A stretch of 64,000 bases of DNA, taken from positions 32,749-96,748 of the forward strand of contig CATZMG010000001.1 of the NCBI GenBank assembly GCA_958421655.1, read 5' to 3'. Positions 41,811 to 50,145 of this stretch are shown here, piece after piece. This DNA comes from an uncultured Collinsella sp. GTDB lineage: Bacteria; Actinomycetota; Coriobacteriia; Coriobacteriales; Coriobacteriaceae. Numbering within the stretch: the stretch's first letter is position 1; each line of letters begins with the position of its first letter. The notes under the pieces were generated by a model that had not been told where the DNA came from, made no database searches, and saw only the letters and a program-made list of their open reading frames with translations. A program made the position numbers and the translations under genes.

Positions 41811-42920
41811 GTGGCGGTAACAATCAGGCAGTGTGACAAACCGACAAAAGAGCAGCTAGCGGCTTCCGTGATCCTGACGGGCGCCTCGGCGTTGCGTATG
41901 ATGCGCGCCGAGCGCCGGCAGATGGGCTACGTCGGCTGGAAGGACCTTGAGCCCGAGGAGGAGCGCCGCGTGCTGTGTGCGTCATCGCCTTCGACCGAGG
42001 ATATTTATCTTTCCGACCTGGTTCGAATTGGAGCCAAAAGCGGCGAGGTGCAAGAAGATCTGTGCTTGCTGGTGGGATCTGCGGTGCAGCGCCGCCGCAT
42101 GCCTGGCGTGGACTGGTCCGTGTGCTCCGGGTTGCCTGCCGGCTCGATTCTAGAGGTGGAACCGGGGATGTACAGCCTATCTCCCGAGGCCCTTTGTGTT
42201 GCCGTCGCTCGCGAGGTCGGCTGTATCCAGGCGTTTGCCCTGGCCCAGGAACTGTGTTCCAAGATTTCACTGAGCGATCGCGGGAAGTATCTACCTCCCT
42301 ATACCTCGCCTGTTGCGAATAGACTTGCAAAGGACAAGGACCAACCGGCAGACGTGGGCTACTTTGAAGTCGAGCCGGTGCTGACGCCCGATCGCCTGGC
42401 AGATTACCTTGCGGCATGCAAAGGGAATGTGGCCAAACAGCTGCTGCGCCTGTGTTCCTACCTGTCGGAAAACCTGCTCTCGCCCATGGAGTGCATCATG
42501 CTCGCTCTGTTTTCGCTTCCGTTTTCCTATGGCGGATTTGCCTGCGGTCCCTTTAAGACCGACTACAAGATCGAGTTCGATGACCGCGCGCAGGCAATCT
42601 CGGGGATGCCGCATGCAGTTTGCGATGCGTATCAGGAAGAAGCTCGGTTTGACCTGGAATACAACGGTGAGCTGGGCCATTCCTCCCGGAGGGGACGTAT
42701 CCATGATGAAAAACGCAACACGGGCTTGATTACTATGGGAATCGAGGTCGCGACGGTCAACAACGAAATGCTCTGCGACATGGAAGCGATGGAAGCGCTC
42801 GCATGGCGCATCAACCAGCGTATGGGTAAGCGGTACCGGAATCGTGTCGATGCCCGCAGGAAGAAGCAAGAGGCGTTATTTAACACGCTGCGGGCGTGTT
42901 TTGGGCTTAAACCTGCCTAA
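41811..42920 (+). CDS. Unknown protein with PD-(D/E)XK/DUF559-like C-terminus
   Basis: About 369 residues. The N-terminal part includes VILTGASALRMMRAERR, a pattern common in coriobacterial proteins of this type. The C-terminal 120 residues contain EARFDLEYNGELGH, a Lys-containing RGRIHDEKRNTGLITMGIEVATV segment and helical DMEAMEALAWRINQRM, which matches the layout of the DUF559/very-short-patch-like nuclease fold (D/E-x-E-Y-x-G ... H-x-x-K/R). The activity is inferred and unproven. GTG 41811 has TAGGGG upstream; the frame remains open to 41793. It lies directly after comF and its 3' end abuts an R3 repeat element. Confidence 0.65.
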   Translation: MAVTIRQCDKPTKEQLAASVILTGASALRMMRAERRQMGYVGWKDLEPEEERRVLCASSPSTEDIYLSDLVRIGAKSGEVQEDLCLLVGSAVQRRRMPGVDWSVCSGLPAGSILEVEPGMYSLSPEALCVAVAREVGCIQAFALAQELCSKISLSDRGKYLPPYTSPVANRLAKDKDQPADVGYFEVEPVLTPDRLADYLAACKGNVAKQLLRLCSYLSENLLSPMECIMLALFSLPFSYGGFACGPFKTDYKIEFDDRAQAISGMPHAVCDAYQEEARFDLEYNGELGHSSRRGRIHDEKRNTGLITMGIEVATVNNEMLCDMEAMEALAWRINQRMGKRYRNRVDARRKKQEALFNTLRACFGLKPA

Positions 42921-42954
42921 CAATGCTCTGAAACAGGGGGTTTGATATATGCTC

Positions 42955-43172
42955 TGGCCAAAATATAGCAAATATGAGTACTGTTACAAATTCAGTAACA
43001 GCAAAATCAGGGATTTTGGGACTGGAAGATGGCGTAAATTAGAAAGATATTAAACAAATGTGGAATATCTCGGCATCAATCTGACGTTATAGAGCGCGAA
43101 AACTGCTTGCAGAGCCAAAAAACTCCTGCTACTAAATTGGTAACAGTACTCATATTTGCTATTTTTTGGCCA
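42955..43172. repeat. R3 element, 218 bp, inverted ends
   Basis: 42955-43002 and 43125-43172 are imperfect reverse complements over about 48 bases, both ending in TGGCCA and both containing GAGTACTGTTAC. Each end also forms its own small hairpin (GTTACT..AGTAAC). Related sequence lies at 28466-28693. Confidence 0.75.
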
Positions 43173-43192
43173 CGGCACCCTGAGACGGGTGC

Positions 43193-43222
43193 CCCGGAGC
43201 TCCCCGTAGGGGGAGCTCCGGG
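43193..43222. terminator. GC-rich hairpin, possible terminator
   Basis: CCCGGAGCTCCCC (43193-43205) pairs with GGGGAGCTCCGGG (43210-43222) perfectly. No T tract follows on the right strand. It may end the transcript of the gene at 41811. Confidence 0.45.
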
Positions 43223-43295
43223 CTTCATGGGGGGCACGAATAGTCCGCTCCGACCTGCAAAATCTGTGCTCACGGTGCGAATGACGCCCTTAACC

Positions 43296-43324
43296 TTAAA
43301 CTTTAGCTTGAACTTAGCTATAAT
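43296..43324 (+). promoter_or_regulatory. Candidate promoter for lipoprotein gene
   Basis: TTAAAC at 43296-43301 and a perfect TATAAT at 43319-43324, 17 bases apart. The -35 box is weak, so confidence is moderate. Confidence 0.5.
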
Positions 43325-43352
43325 GCGCTACGTTCCTGCCAGGCTGTGGTTG

Positions 43353-43470
43353 CGGACGGACGAAATGTCCATCCTAGTCCAAGACAGACGCGGTCAAAGG
43401 GATCCACGTAAGCGACCGCGTGCGCGCGGCGCGATCATGGCGCGTCCTAGATGTAAGCCGCACCGTCCGT
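43353..43470 (+). ncRNA. Candidate structured leader RNA
   Basis: Within the 325-base leader, GCGGACGG (43352-43359) can pair with CCGTCCGT (43463-43470), enclosing a perfect 8-bp stem ACGCGGTC/GACCGCGT (43388-43395 with 43414-43421) and a further GCGC/GCGC pairing. A separate hairpin CCGC-TCGC/GCGAGCGG follows at 43492-43510. No known riboswitch signature was recognised. Confidence 0.3.
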
Positions 43471-43655
43471 TCTACTTTCTTTGGGGCAATACCGCCTCGC
43501 GGGCGAGCGGGCCAGTCGTGAAGGTGGCTACGGCCTCCCGAGCAAACACCCCGGTGCGCAAGTGTGGGGTCAAATACCAGGTCAGCTGGTGGGAACAACC
43601 CGTTATTCCGCGCAATGCACGGATTGTATACGACACAGAAGGCAGGGTAGTGGAC

Positions 43656-44666
43656 ATGGTGAGGGGCAGCTTGATGCACGCGGCTCGGTTAGGCGCTGGG
43701 ACCGCGGCGGTCATTGCCGTATTGGGCTTGAGCGGATGCGCGTTCAATCCGCTGTCCACGTTCACGACGCCCACGATTGACCAGATCGAGCGCGAGACCG
43801 TTACCCCTACAGTGTCGGACGATGCCCTGGTCACTCCCGGTACCCTGACGGTTGCCCTCGATACCTCCGATGCCCCGCAGGCCATGCAGGGCGCCGATGG
43901 CAACCTCACGGGCTACGCAGTTGACGCTGCCCGCGCCCTTGCAAGCCGCATGGGCCTTAAGGTTGCCTTCGTCGATGCGTCTTCTGCCGATTCCGTGCTT
44001 GGTGACAAAAAGGCCGACATCTTCATTGGCGACATCAACTCCACGGATGGTGATGTCAGCACGCTTGGTACTTGCCTGTACGACGCTGCGGCAGTGTTCG
44101 GAAAGACGAGCGACGGCGAGTCGCTGAGCGTTTCCACCGAAACGCTTAACACCGCTACCCTGGGCGTTCAGACCTCCTCGGCCTCGCAGGAAGCGCTCGC
44201 CAAGCAGAGCATCACGGCCAATCAAAAGACCTTCTCCAACATCAACGAGTGCTTTGAGGCGCTCGAGTCCGGCGAGATCGACTACGTGATTTGCGACTCC
44301 ACGGCCGGCGGCTACCTTGCGCGCCTGATGAGCCAGATCTCTTACGTCGGCGCGCTCGAGACGCCCTCGACGCTCGGCGTCGCGGGCCTCGCGGCCAACG
44401 ATGAACTATGCCGTGCCGTGAGCGATGCCCTCGACGGTATCACGGTCGATGGCACGCTCGAGGCGGTCCACTCCGTCTGGTACGGCACGATGCCCTATGA
44501 TCTCACCACCAAGACGGTCTCGGGCGCCGACGTGCAGTCGACCGAGACCGGATCCAGCGAGTCCGCATCCTCCGATTCGAGCAGCGAGGGTACAACCTCC
44601 GAGGATAAATCGTCCAGCCAGGAGGGCACTATCACCGACGACGACATTAACAAGCTCAATAGCTAG
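43656..44666 (+). CDS. Solute-binding lipoprotein (SBP family 3-like)
   Basis: 336 residues. The lipobox GLSGC near residue 27 after a hydrophobic signal marks a lipid-anchored surface protein. The body resembles family 3 amino-acid binding proteins: GTLTVALDTSDAPQAMQG, GYAVDAARALASRMGLKVAFVD and a DYVICDSTAGGYLARL block. The C-terminal 50 residues are a Ser/Thr/Glu-rich stalk-like tail. The ATG at 43656 is preferred because the signal peptide then starts normally and AGGG lies upstream; a GTG at 43650 is possible. No permease gene is adjacent, so it may work with a distant ABC transporter or as a sensor. The leader before it is long and structured. Confidence 0.75.
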   Translation: MVRGSLMHAARLGAGTAAVIAVLGLSGCAFNPLSTFTTPTIDQIERETVTPTVSDDALVTPGTLTVALDTSDAPQAMQGADGNLTGYAVDAARALASRMGLKVAFVDASSADSVLGDKKADIFIGDINSTDGDVSTLGTCLYDAAAVFGKTSDGESLSVSTETLNTATLGVQTSSASQEALAKQSITANQKTFSNINECFEALESGEIDYVICDSTAGGYLARLMSQISYVGALETPSTLGVAGLAANDELCRAVSDALDGITVDGTLEAVHSVWYGTMPYDLTTKTVSGADVQSTETGSSESASSDSSSEGTTSEDKSSSQEGTITDDDINKLNS

Positions 44667-44983
44667 TTATTGCTAGGGGTGGCGTCTCCTATGCGCTAGG
44701 AGAGACGCCTCTTCACGGTTTCAACACGCATTGCCGGGCTTTCCCAACAGGGGAGCCCGGCTTTTTCGTTTCCATAAAACCAGCAGGTCAAGGACATTTT
44801 TTAGGTGCAAAACCAAAGTCGTCGTCGCCCTCCCATAGCGCACTTTGCCACAGAAAAGTGCGAGACTTCGGTATGCGGTATCAAGCAATCGTTATTCGGG
44901 TCTTTGGGAATCCGCGTGATTAAATGCACGGCAATGGGTACATAGCCAGTACAGTAAGTCCCCGAGGCAGATTGGAGCCACGT
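44667..44983. other. Intergenic region upstream of hpf
   Basis: 317 bases containing two terminator hairpins (44681-44709 and 44733-44768) and a later IR CGCACTTT/AAAGTGCG near 44840-44863. The hpf promoter must lie in 44780-44970 but could not be assigned. No gene seen. Confidence 0.5.
44733..44768 (+). terminator. Terminator of the lipoprotein gene
   Basis: GCCGGGCTTTCCC pairs with GGGGAGCCCGGC, then TTTTTC. Preceded by a second hairpin, GGCGTCTCCT/AGGAGAGACGCC at 44681-44709. Confidence 0.85.
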
Positions 44984-45568
44984 ATGGATATCAAGGTTTC
45001 TGGACGCAAAACGACGGTAACCGATGCTCTGCGTGCGCATGTGGATGAGAAGATCGGCGAGGCGCTCAAGGTTTTCGATATCGAGCCCATGACGGTCGAC
45101 GTCGTACTTCGTTATGAGAAGAACCCCTCGAACCCCAACCCGGCAATCGTCGAGGTTACGGTTCGTGCCCGCGGTTCGGTGATTCGCGTTGCCGAGCACG
45201 GTGCAGATATGTACGCCGCCATCGACCTCTCCGCCGATAAGGTCACCCGCCAGCTGCGCAAGTTCAAGACCAAGGTCGTGGACAACCGCCAGGGCGGTGC
45301 TAGCGCGGCGGATGTCGCACCGGTCGAGCGCGTCGAGGATCTGGCCGACCTGCTGCTGCCCGAGGAGGAGGACGACCTGCTCGTCCGCGAGAAGGTCATC
45401 GATGTCACCCCGATGACTGAGGAGCAGGCACTGGTGCAGACCGATCTGCTCGGCCACGACTTCTACGTGTTCGAGAACGCGACGACTGGCCTCATCAATG
45501 TGGTGTATCACCGTAAGAATGGTGGATATGGCATCATCAAGCCCCGCATCGAAACACTTGACGAGTAA
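44984..45568 (+). CDS. hpf: Ribosome hibernation promoting factor, long form
   Basis: 194 residues. The N-terminal S30AE domain begins MDIKVSGRKTTVTDALRAHV and the C-terminal dimerisation domain is QALVQTDLLGHDFYVFENAT and VVYHRKNGGYGII, so this is the long HPF that makes 100S ribosome dimers. The start at 44984 has TTGGAGCCACGT; the open frame from 44924 lacks a site. It acts in stationary phase. The next gene, degV, follows after a terminator. Confidence 0.95.
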   Translation: MDIKVSGRKTTVTDALRAHVDEKIGEALKVFDIEPMTVDVVLRYEKNPSNPNPAIVEVTVRARGSVIRVAEHGADMYAAIDLSADKVTRQLRKFKTKVVDNRQGGASAADVAPVERVEDLADLLLPEEEDDLLVREKVIDVTPMTEEQALVQTDLLGHDFYVFENATTGLINVVYHRKNGGYGIIKPRIETLDE

Positions 45569-45597
45569 AATACGTTAACTTGCATGAGTTAACGGTT

Positions 45598-45631
45598 GGC
45601 GGCCATCCCATGCGGGTGGCCGCCTTTTTAC
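45598..45631 (+). terminator. hpf terminator
   Basis: GGCGGCCATCCC pairs with GGGTGGCCGCC, then TTTTTA. A preceding CGTTAACT/AGTTAACG palindrome lies at 45573-45594. Confidence 0.88.
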
Positions 45632-45647
45632 GTAAGGAGTCGCTTTG

Positions 45648-46601
45648 ATGGACAAGGCTGCATCTACCGGCCATTCTGACCGCTGCCGCATCGTCGTCGA
45701 TACCTGCTGCGACTTTAGCCCCGAGGTCGCCGCGAACCTCGATGTCGATATCCTGGGTTTCCCCTTCATTATCGATGGCGAGGAGCGCACGGACGATATC
45801 TGGTCGAGCATGAGCCCTAAGGAGTTCTACGACCGCATGCGCGCCGGCGCTCGCGTGTCTACCTCCGCCGTGTCGCTCGGTCGCTATATCGAGTTCTTTA
45901 CCGAGTGCGCCAAAGAGGGCACGCCCACGGTCTACCTGTGCTTTACCTCGGCGCTGTCGTCGAGCTACAACTCCGCGTGCCAGGCGGCGGACGCCGTGCG
46001 CGCCGAGTATCCCGATTTTGAGCTCTACGTGGTCGACAATGCTCTGCCCTGCGCGACCGGCGCGCTCTTGGCGCTCGAGGCCGTGCGTCAGCGTTCGGCG
46101 GGACTGACCGCCAAACAGCTGGTCGATTGGGCAAACGAGGCAAAGACCTATGTCCACGGCTACTTTACGCTCGAGAGCTTTGACGCACTGGCCGCCGGCG
46201 GGCGCATTCCGCCCGCGGCGGCACAGCTCACGGCAAAGCTCGATGTCAAGCCCGAGCTCTCCTACGACCTTGCCGGCTCGCTGTCGCTGATCGGCGTCAA
46301 CCGCGGCCGCAAGAAGGCGCTCAAGTCCATCCTCAAGTCGTTCCGCGAGAACTACGTGCCCGATCGCACCATGCCCATCGCCATCATGACGGCCGATGCC
46401 GAGAAGGACGGTGATTGGCTCGAGGCCGTCATCCGCAAGGAGGAAGGCTGCGCCGACGTCACCATCATCCGTAGTTCCGTCGGTCCCACCATCGGCTCGC
46501 ACGTGGGCCCCGGCATGGTGGCTTGCGCGTTTTGGGGCAAGAACCGCGCCGAGAAAGCCTCGCTTTCCGACCGCATCGCGCGCCGTGTGCGCGGTGAGTA
46601 G
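45648..46601 (+). CDS. DegV family fatty-acid-binding protein
   Basis: 317 residues. The family marks are present: VVDTCCDFSPEVAANLD near the N-terminus (D-S/T/C-x-x-D pattern), VSTSAVSLGRYIEFF, CFTSALSSSYNSAC for the lipid head-group pocket, and SVGPTIGSHVGPGMVACAFW near the end. DegV/FakB proteins bind fatty acids for phosphorylation by FakA; no fakA is adjacent. The ATG at 45648 has TAAGGAGTCGCTTTG upstream. Confidence 0.9.
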   Translation: MDKAASTGHSDRCRIVVDTCCDFSPEVAANLDVDILGFPFIIDGEERTDDIWSSMSPKEFYDRMRAGARVSTSAVSLGRYIEFFTECAKEGTPTVYLCFTSALSSSYNSACQAADAVRAEYPDFELYVVDNALPCATGALLALEAVRQRSAGLTAKQLVDWANEAKTYVHGYFTLESFDALAAGGRIPPAAAQLTAKLDVKPELSYDLAGSLSLIGVNRGRKKALKSILKSFRENYVPDRTMPIAIMTADAEKDGDWLEAVIRKEEGCADVTIIRSSVGPTIGSHVGPGMVACAFWGKNRAEKASLSDRIARRVRGE

Positions 46602-46699
46602 ACAGGCGCTGCGGCTGCAAGTGCCCTCAAGTCACGGCCGAAACGCTGGCACCGAGTATTTAACCTGGTAACAACACCCAACCCAAAAGGAAAGGTTTC

Positions 46700-47779
46700 A
46701 TGGCAAACAAGCTCTCCGTCGCATTTATCGGCACCGGAATCATGGGTGCCCCCATCGCCGGCCACATCCTGGACGCCGGCTATCCCGTCACGGTCAACAA
46801 CCGCACCAAGTCCAAGGCCGCAGCGCTTATCGAGCGCGGCGCTGTCTGGGCCGATACGCCGGCAGATGCCGTGGCGAACGCCGACGTCGTCTTTACCATG
46901 GTGGGCTATCCCTCCGAGGTCGAGGAACTCTACCTGGCGGGCGACGGTCTGCTCGCATGCACTAAGCCGGGCGCGGTCTTGATCGACCTCACCACGAGCT
47001 CGCCCGAGCTCGCCCGTGACATTGCCGAGGCCGCCCAGGTTTCTGGTCGCATGGCGTTTGACTGCCCTGTCACCGGCGGCGAGTCGGGTGCTATCGCCGG
47101 CACGCTCACGGCTATCGTGGGCGCTACCGAGAACGACATCGCGCCGGTCCGCGATATCCTTTCCACCTTTGCGGCAAACATCTGCTGCTTCGACGGCGCC
47201 GGCAAGGGCCAGGCTGCCAAGCTCGCCAACCAGGTGTCGCTGGGCGCCTGCATGGTCGGCATGGCAGACGCCATGGCATTTGCCGAGCTGAGCGGCCTTG
47301 ACCTGGAGAAGACCCGTCAGATGATCCTGGGCGGCACTGGTAAGTCCGGCGCCATGGAGAGCCTGGCTCCCAAGGCGCTCGACGGCGACTACAAACCCGG
47401 CTTTATGGTCGAGCACTTCATTAAGGACCTGCGCCTGGCTCTCGCCTATGCTGACGATCGCGAGCTCGCGCTGCCCGGCGCCGACGTCGCCTTTACGCTC
47501 TACGACATGCTCGACGCCATCGGTGGCGCCAAGCTGGGCACCCAGGCCATCACGGTCCTCTACAAGGAGGAGGCCGACGCCATCGCCGCCGGTCTGGACT
47601 GGTCGCAGTATCGTCCCGAGGAGCATGGCGCTCACGAGGACGGCTGCGGTTGCGGCGAGCACGGCGACGACCATGAGTGCGGTTGCGGTCACCATCACGG
47701 CGAGGACCACGAGTGCTGCGGCGGCCACGGCCATGACGACGGCCACGAGTGCTGCTGCGGCCACCATCACGGGGAGTAG
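46700..47779 (+). CDS. 3-hydroxyisobutyrate dehydrogenase-like enzyme with His/Cys-rich tail
   Basis: 359 residues. The first 300 residues are a normal beta-hydroxyacid dehydrogenase: Rossmann GTGIMGAPIAGHILD, CPVTGGESGAIAGTLT, the catalytic Lys in GKGQAAKLANQVSLG and the dimer helix region. After residue about 305 there is a 53-residue tail with 14 His and 9 Cys, built from a repeated HEC-x-CGHHHGE-like unit. Such a tail is expected to bind Ni, Zn or Cu. No other gene for metal use adjoins it, but hypA/hypB are in the same window. AAAGGAAAGGTTTC precedes the ATG. The tail frame overlaps nothing, ending five bases before the next gene start. Confidence 0.88.
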   Translation: MANKLSVAFIGTGIMGAPIAGHILDAGYPVTVNNRTKSKAAALIERGAVWADTPADAVANADVVFTMVGYPSEVEELYLAGDGLLACTKPGAVLIDLTTSSPELARDIAEAAQVSGRMAFDCPVTGGESGAIAGTLTAIVGATENDIAPVRDILSTFAANICCFDGAGKGQAAKLANQVSLGACMVGMADAMAFAELSGLDLEKTRQMILGGTGKSGAMESLAPKALDGDYKPGFMVEHFIKDLRLALAYADDRELALPGADVAFTLYDMLDAIGGAKLGTQAITVLYKEEADAIAAGLDWSQYRPEEHGAHEDGCGCGEHGDDHECGCGHHHGEDHECCGGHGHDDGHECCCGHHHGE

Positions 47780-47784
47780 TGCCC

Positions 47785-48213
47785 ATGAGCTGGACGTTCG
47801 TGGTGCTTGCGCTGGTGCTCTTTCTCTTTGCGATCTACATCGGCTTTTTGTGCGGCCAGTGGGCGTGCGAAAAGCGCGTGATTACCAAGCGCGACTACTG
47901 GATTGCCAACTTTGCAGGAGCGGCGGCAGTCGTCCTGCTGACCTGGGTGTTTTCACTGTTCCCGCTGGTGCAGTTTGCGCCGATTGGCTGGCTCGGCGGC
48001 TTTATCGCCGGCCTTAAGATGAGCTTTGGCGAGTCCGTCGGTCCATGGCGCAAGCACGACGAGGTTTTTAACGTCAACAAGGCTCATCGCGCCGCCGCCG
48101 ATGCGGGCGACGCCGAGGAACGCCGCCGTGCGCGTCACAATGGCGCAGCCGACCGACAGCTCATCTCGGTCACCGATGACAGCAAGGGTGCTGGCAAGCA
48201 CGCTAAGAAATAG
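47785..48213 (+). CDS. Two-segment membrane protein, unknown function
   Basis: About 142 residues. MSWTFVVLALVLFLFAIYIG is the first membrane helix, and AGAAAVVLLTWVFSLFPLVQ the second; a Gly-rich glycine-turn IGWLGGFIAGLK follows, then a basic, Ala-rich cytoplasmic tail ending KGAGKHAKK. The ATG at 47785 has GGGGAG in the preceding gene end, so the start is just after that gene's stop at 47779. It probably belongs to the same transcript as the dehydrogenase and the HEAT protein. Confidence 0.7.
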   Translation: MSWTFVVLALVLFLFAIYIGFLCGQWACEKRVITKRDYWIANFAGAAAVVLLTWVFSLFPLVQFAPIGWLGGFIAGLKMSFGESVGPWRKHDEVFNVNKAHRAAADAGDAEERRRARHNGAADRQLISVTDDSKGAGKHAKK

Positions 48214-48228
48214 TAAGAAGAGGTAACT

Positions 48229-48927
48229 ATGGCAGAAAATAAAGACGAACAGCTCACCGACGAGGAGCTGGCACAGCTCCAGCTGGCAGAGGAGAATGAG
48301 AACGCCGTCGACCGCCTGGTCCAGGAGCTCGGCTGCCCCACACGCCGCATCCGCCAGTTTGCCGCCCGCGTGCTGCACCTGCTTGCCGAGCGCGATCCGC
48401 AGCGCGTCGTGTCCTGCGTGCCCGCGCTGATCGAGGCGCTCGACCGCCCCGAGGCTCAGACCCGCTGGGAGGCCCTCGATGCCCTGGCGGCGCTCGCCGC
48501 CACCTGCCCCGAGCAGCTGGGCGATGCCTTTGAGGGCGCCGAGACCGCGCTGTTCGACGAGATCTCCTCCACGCTGCGCTATGCCGCCTTCCGCCTGCTG
48601 TGCGTGTGGGGTGCCACGAGCGTCGAGCGTTCGCGCGAGGCTTGGCCCATCCTGGACGAGGCCATCCAGTGCTACCACGGCGACCTCGAGTATCGCGACA
48701 TGCTCGGTTGCCTGTACGAGTTTGGCCAGGGCGAGATTGACGCCGAGGTCGCCGAGAAGCTCGCGCTGCGCCTTAAGTTCGATGCCGAGAACGGTAAGGG
48801 CAGCTATCTCAAGGCCCGTTCGAGCGAGATTTGCGAAATGCTTGTTAAACGTTTTGGCCTGGATCTCTCCAAAAAGAAGAAGCGTGCTAGCGTTAAAAAA
48901 TCTGACGACGCCGAAGACGAGGAGTAA
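48229..48927 (+). CDS. HEAT-repeat-like helical protein
   Basis: 232 residues, soluble and acidic at the N-terminus (QLTDEELAQLQLAEENEN), then repeated helix pairs (RRIRQFAARVLHLLAER, VVSCVPALIEALDRPEAQTRWEALDALAAL and similar) that fit HEAT-type repeats. The C-terminus is basic then acidic (SKKKKRASVKKSDDAEDEE). Such solenoids usually bind protein partners; nothing more specific can be said. GAAGAGGTAACT precedes the ATG and the isocitrate-type dehydrogenase starts seven bases after the stop, so the four genes from 46700 form a tight run. Confidence 0.75.
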   Translation: MAENKDEQLTDEELAQLQLAEENENAVDRLVQELGCPTRRIRQFAARVLHLLAERDPQRVVSCVPALIEALDRPEAQTRWEALDALAALAATCPEQLGDAFEGAETALFDEISSTLRYAAFRLLCVWGATSVERSREAWPILDEAIQCYHGDLEYRDMLGCLYEFGQGEIDAEVAEKLALRLKFDAENGKGSYLKARSSEICEMLVKRFGLDLSKKKKRASVKKSDDAEDEE

Positions 48928-48933
48928 CAGATT

Positions 48934-50019
48934 ATGGCGCACGATGTAGTCCTGATCCCCGGTGACGGTATCGGTCCCGAGATTACGCAGGCCATGCGCC
49001 GCGTGGTCGAGGCCACCGGTGTCCAGATCAACTGGAATGTCCAGGAGGCCGGCGCCGGCGTCATGGACGAGTTTGGCACGCCGCTGCCCCAGCATGTGCT
49101 CGATGCGGTCGCCGAGACCAAGGTTGCCATCAAGGGCCCCATCACCACGCCGGTCGGCACGGGTTTCCGCAGCGTTAACGTGGCCCTGCGCAAGCACTTC
49201 GACCTGTACGCCTGCGTGCGCCCCTGCCTGTCGCAGCCGGGCGACGGCTCGCGCTTCCGCGACGTCGACCTGGTCATCGTGCGCGAGAACACCGAGGACC
49301 TCTACGCCGGCATCGAGTTCGATGAGGGCGCTGCCGAGGTCGAGGAGCTCTCGCAGCTTGTCGAGCGCTCGGGTCAGAAGACCTTCGCCGCTGATTCCGC
49401 CATTTCAATCAAGCCGATCTCCATCGCCAAGAGCCGCCGCATTGTGGAGTATGCCTTTGAGTATGCTCGCCGCTGCGGCCGCAAAAAGGTGACGGCCGTG
49501 CATAAGGCCAACATCATGAAGGCGACCGACGGCCTGTTCCTGCGCGTGGCGCGCGAGGTGGCCGCCAACTATCCCGATATCGAGTTCAACGACAAGATTG
49601 TCGACGCCACCTGCATGGGCCTGGTCCAGAACCCCAACGACTTCGATGTCCTGGTGCTGCCCAACCTGTACGGCGACATCGTGAGCGACCTGTGCGCCGG
49701 CCTAGTGGGCGGTCTGGGTATGGCTCCTGGCTCCAACATCGGTGCCGACTGCGCAATCTTTGAGGCAACGCACGGCTCCGCGCCCGATATCGCTGGCCAG
49801 GATATCGCTAACCCCACGGCCGAGATTCTGTCTGCGGCTATGATGCTCGATCACCTGGGCGAGAACGACGCGGCCAATCGCATTCGCGTCGCCGTTTCTA
49901 CCACGCTCGACGAGGGTGAGCAGGTTACCGGCGACGTTCGTCGTGCCCAGACCGGCTCCGTTGAGGGCGCTGTGGGCACGCAGGCCTTTGCCGATGCCGT
50001 TATCGCGCACCTGGCCTAA
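48934..50019 (+). CDS. NAD-type isocitrate/isopropylmalate dehydrogenase family
   Basis: 361 residues. Motifs include [15 protein letters not shown], the substrate block [59 protein letters not shown], and [18 protein letters not shown]. The Ser/Arg arrangement in [14 protein letters not shown] and the length favour a NAD-linked isocitrate dehydrogenase over leuB; homoisocitrate or tartrate enzymes are other possibilities. It would make 2-oxoglutarate in the cytosol. The gene follows the HEAT gene by six bases. Confidence 0.82.
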   Translation: MAHDVVLIPGDGIGPEITQAMRRVVEATGVQINWNVQEAGAGVMDEFGTPLPQHVLDAVAETKVAIKGPITTPVGTGFRSVNVALRKHFDLYACVRPCLSQPGDGSRFRDVDLVIVRENTEDLYAGIEFDEGAAEVEELSQLVERSGQKTFAADSAISIKPISIAKSRRIVEYAFEYARRCGRKKVTAVHKANIMKATDGLFLRVAREVAANYPDIEFNDKIVDATCMGLVQNPNDFDVLVLPNLYGDIVSDLCAGLVGGLGMAPGSNIGADCAIFEATHGSAPDIAGQDIANPTAEILSAAMMLDHLGENDAANRIRVAVSTTLDEGEQVTGDVRRAQTGSVEGAVGTQAFADAVIAHLA

Positions 50020-50078
50020 GGCATGCAGACTGCAAACGCCTAAATAGTACTTAAGTGTTTGCGTATAACCTAAGAATC

Positions 50079-50112
50079 AATACGCCCGGCGCTCTGTCGG
50101 GCGTATTCTATT
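50079..50112 (+). terminator. Terminator after dehydrogenase gene
   Basis: AATACGCCCG pairs with CGGGCGTATT around a GCGCTCTGT loop, followed by CTATT. Another weak pairing (GCAAACGC/GTGTTTGC) lies just before. Confidence 0.75.
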
Positions 50113-50145
50113 GCGGACTATGTTTCCTAACAAGGAGTAACTGAT

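Larger units (their letters stand above)
42921..43655. other. Intergenic region with R3 element, hairpins and long leader
   Basis: 735 bases. It contains the R3 element 42955-43172, hairpins at 43174-43193 and 43193-43222, a TATAAT box at 43319 and a leader of about 325 bases to the lipoprotein gene. The frame of the lipoprotein gene stays open through the region but carries no lipobox or ribosome site there. Confidence 0.6.

Noticed and set aside
43107..43655. 183-residue N-terminal extension of the lipoprotein gene
   Set aside because: It would bury the signal peptide and lipobox inside the protein, and it reads through an R3 element end.
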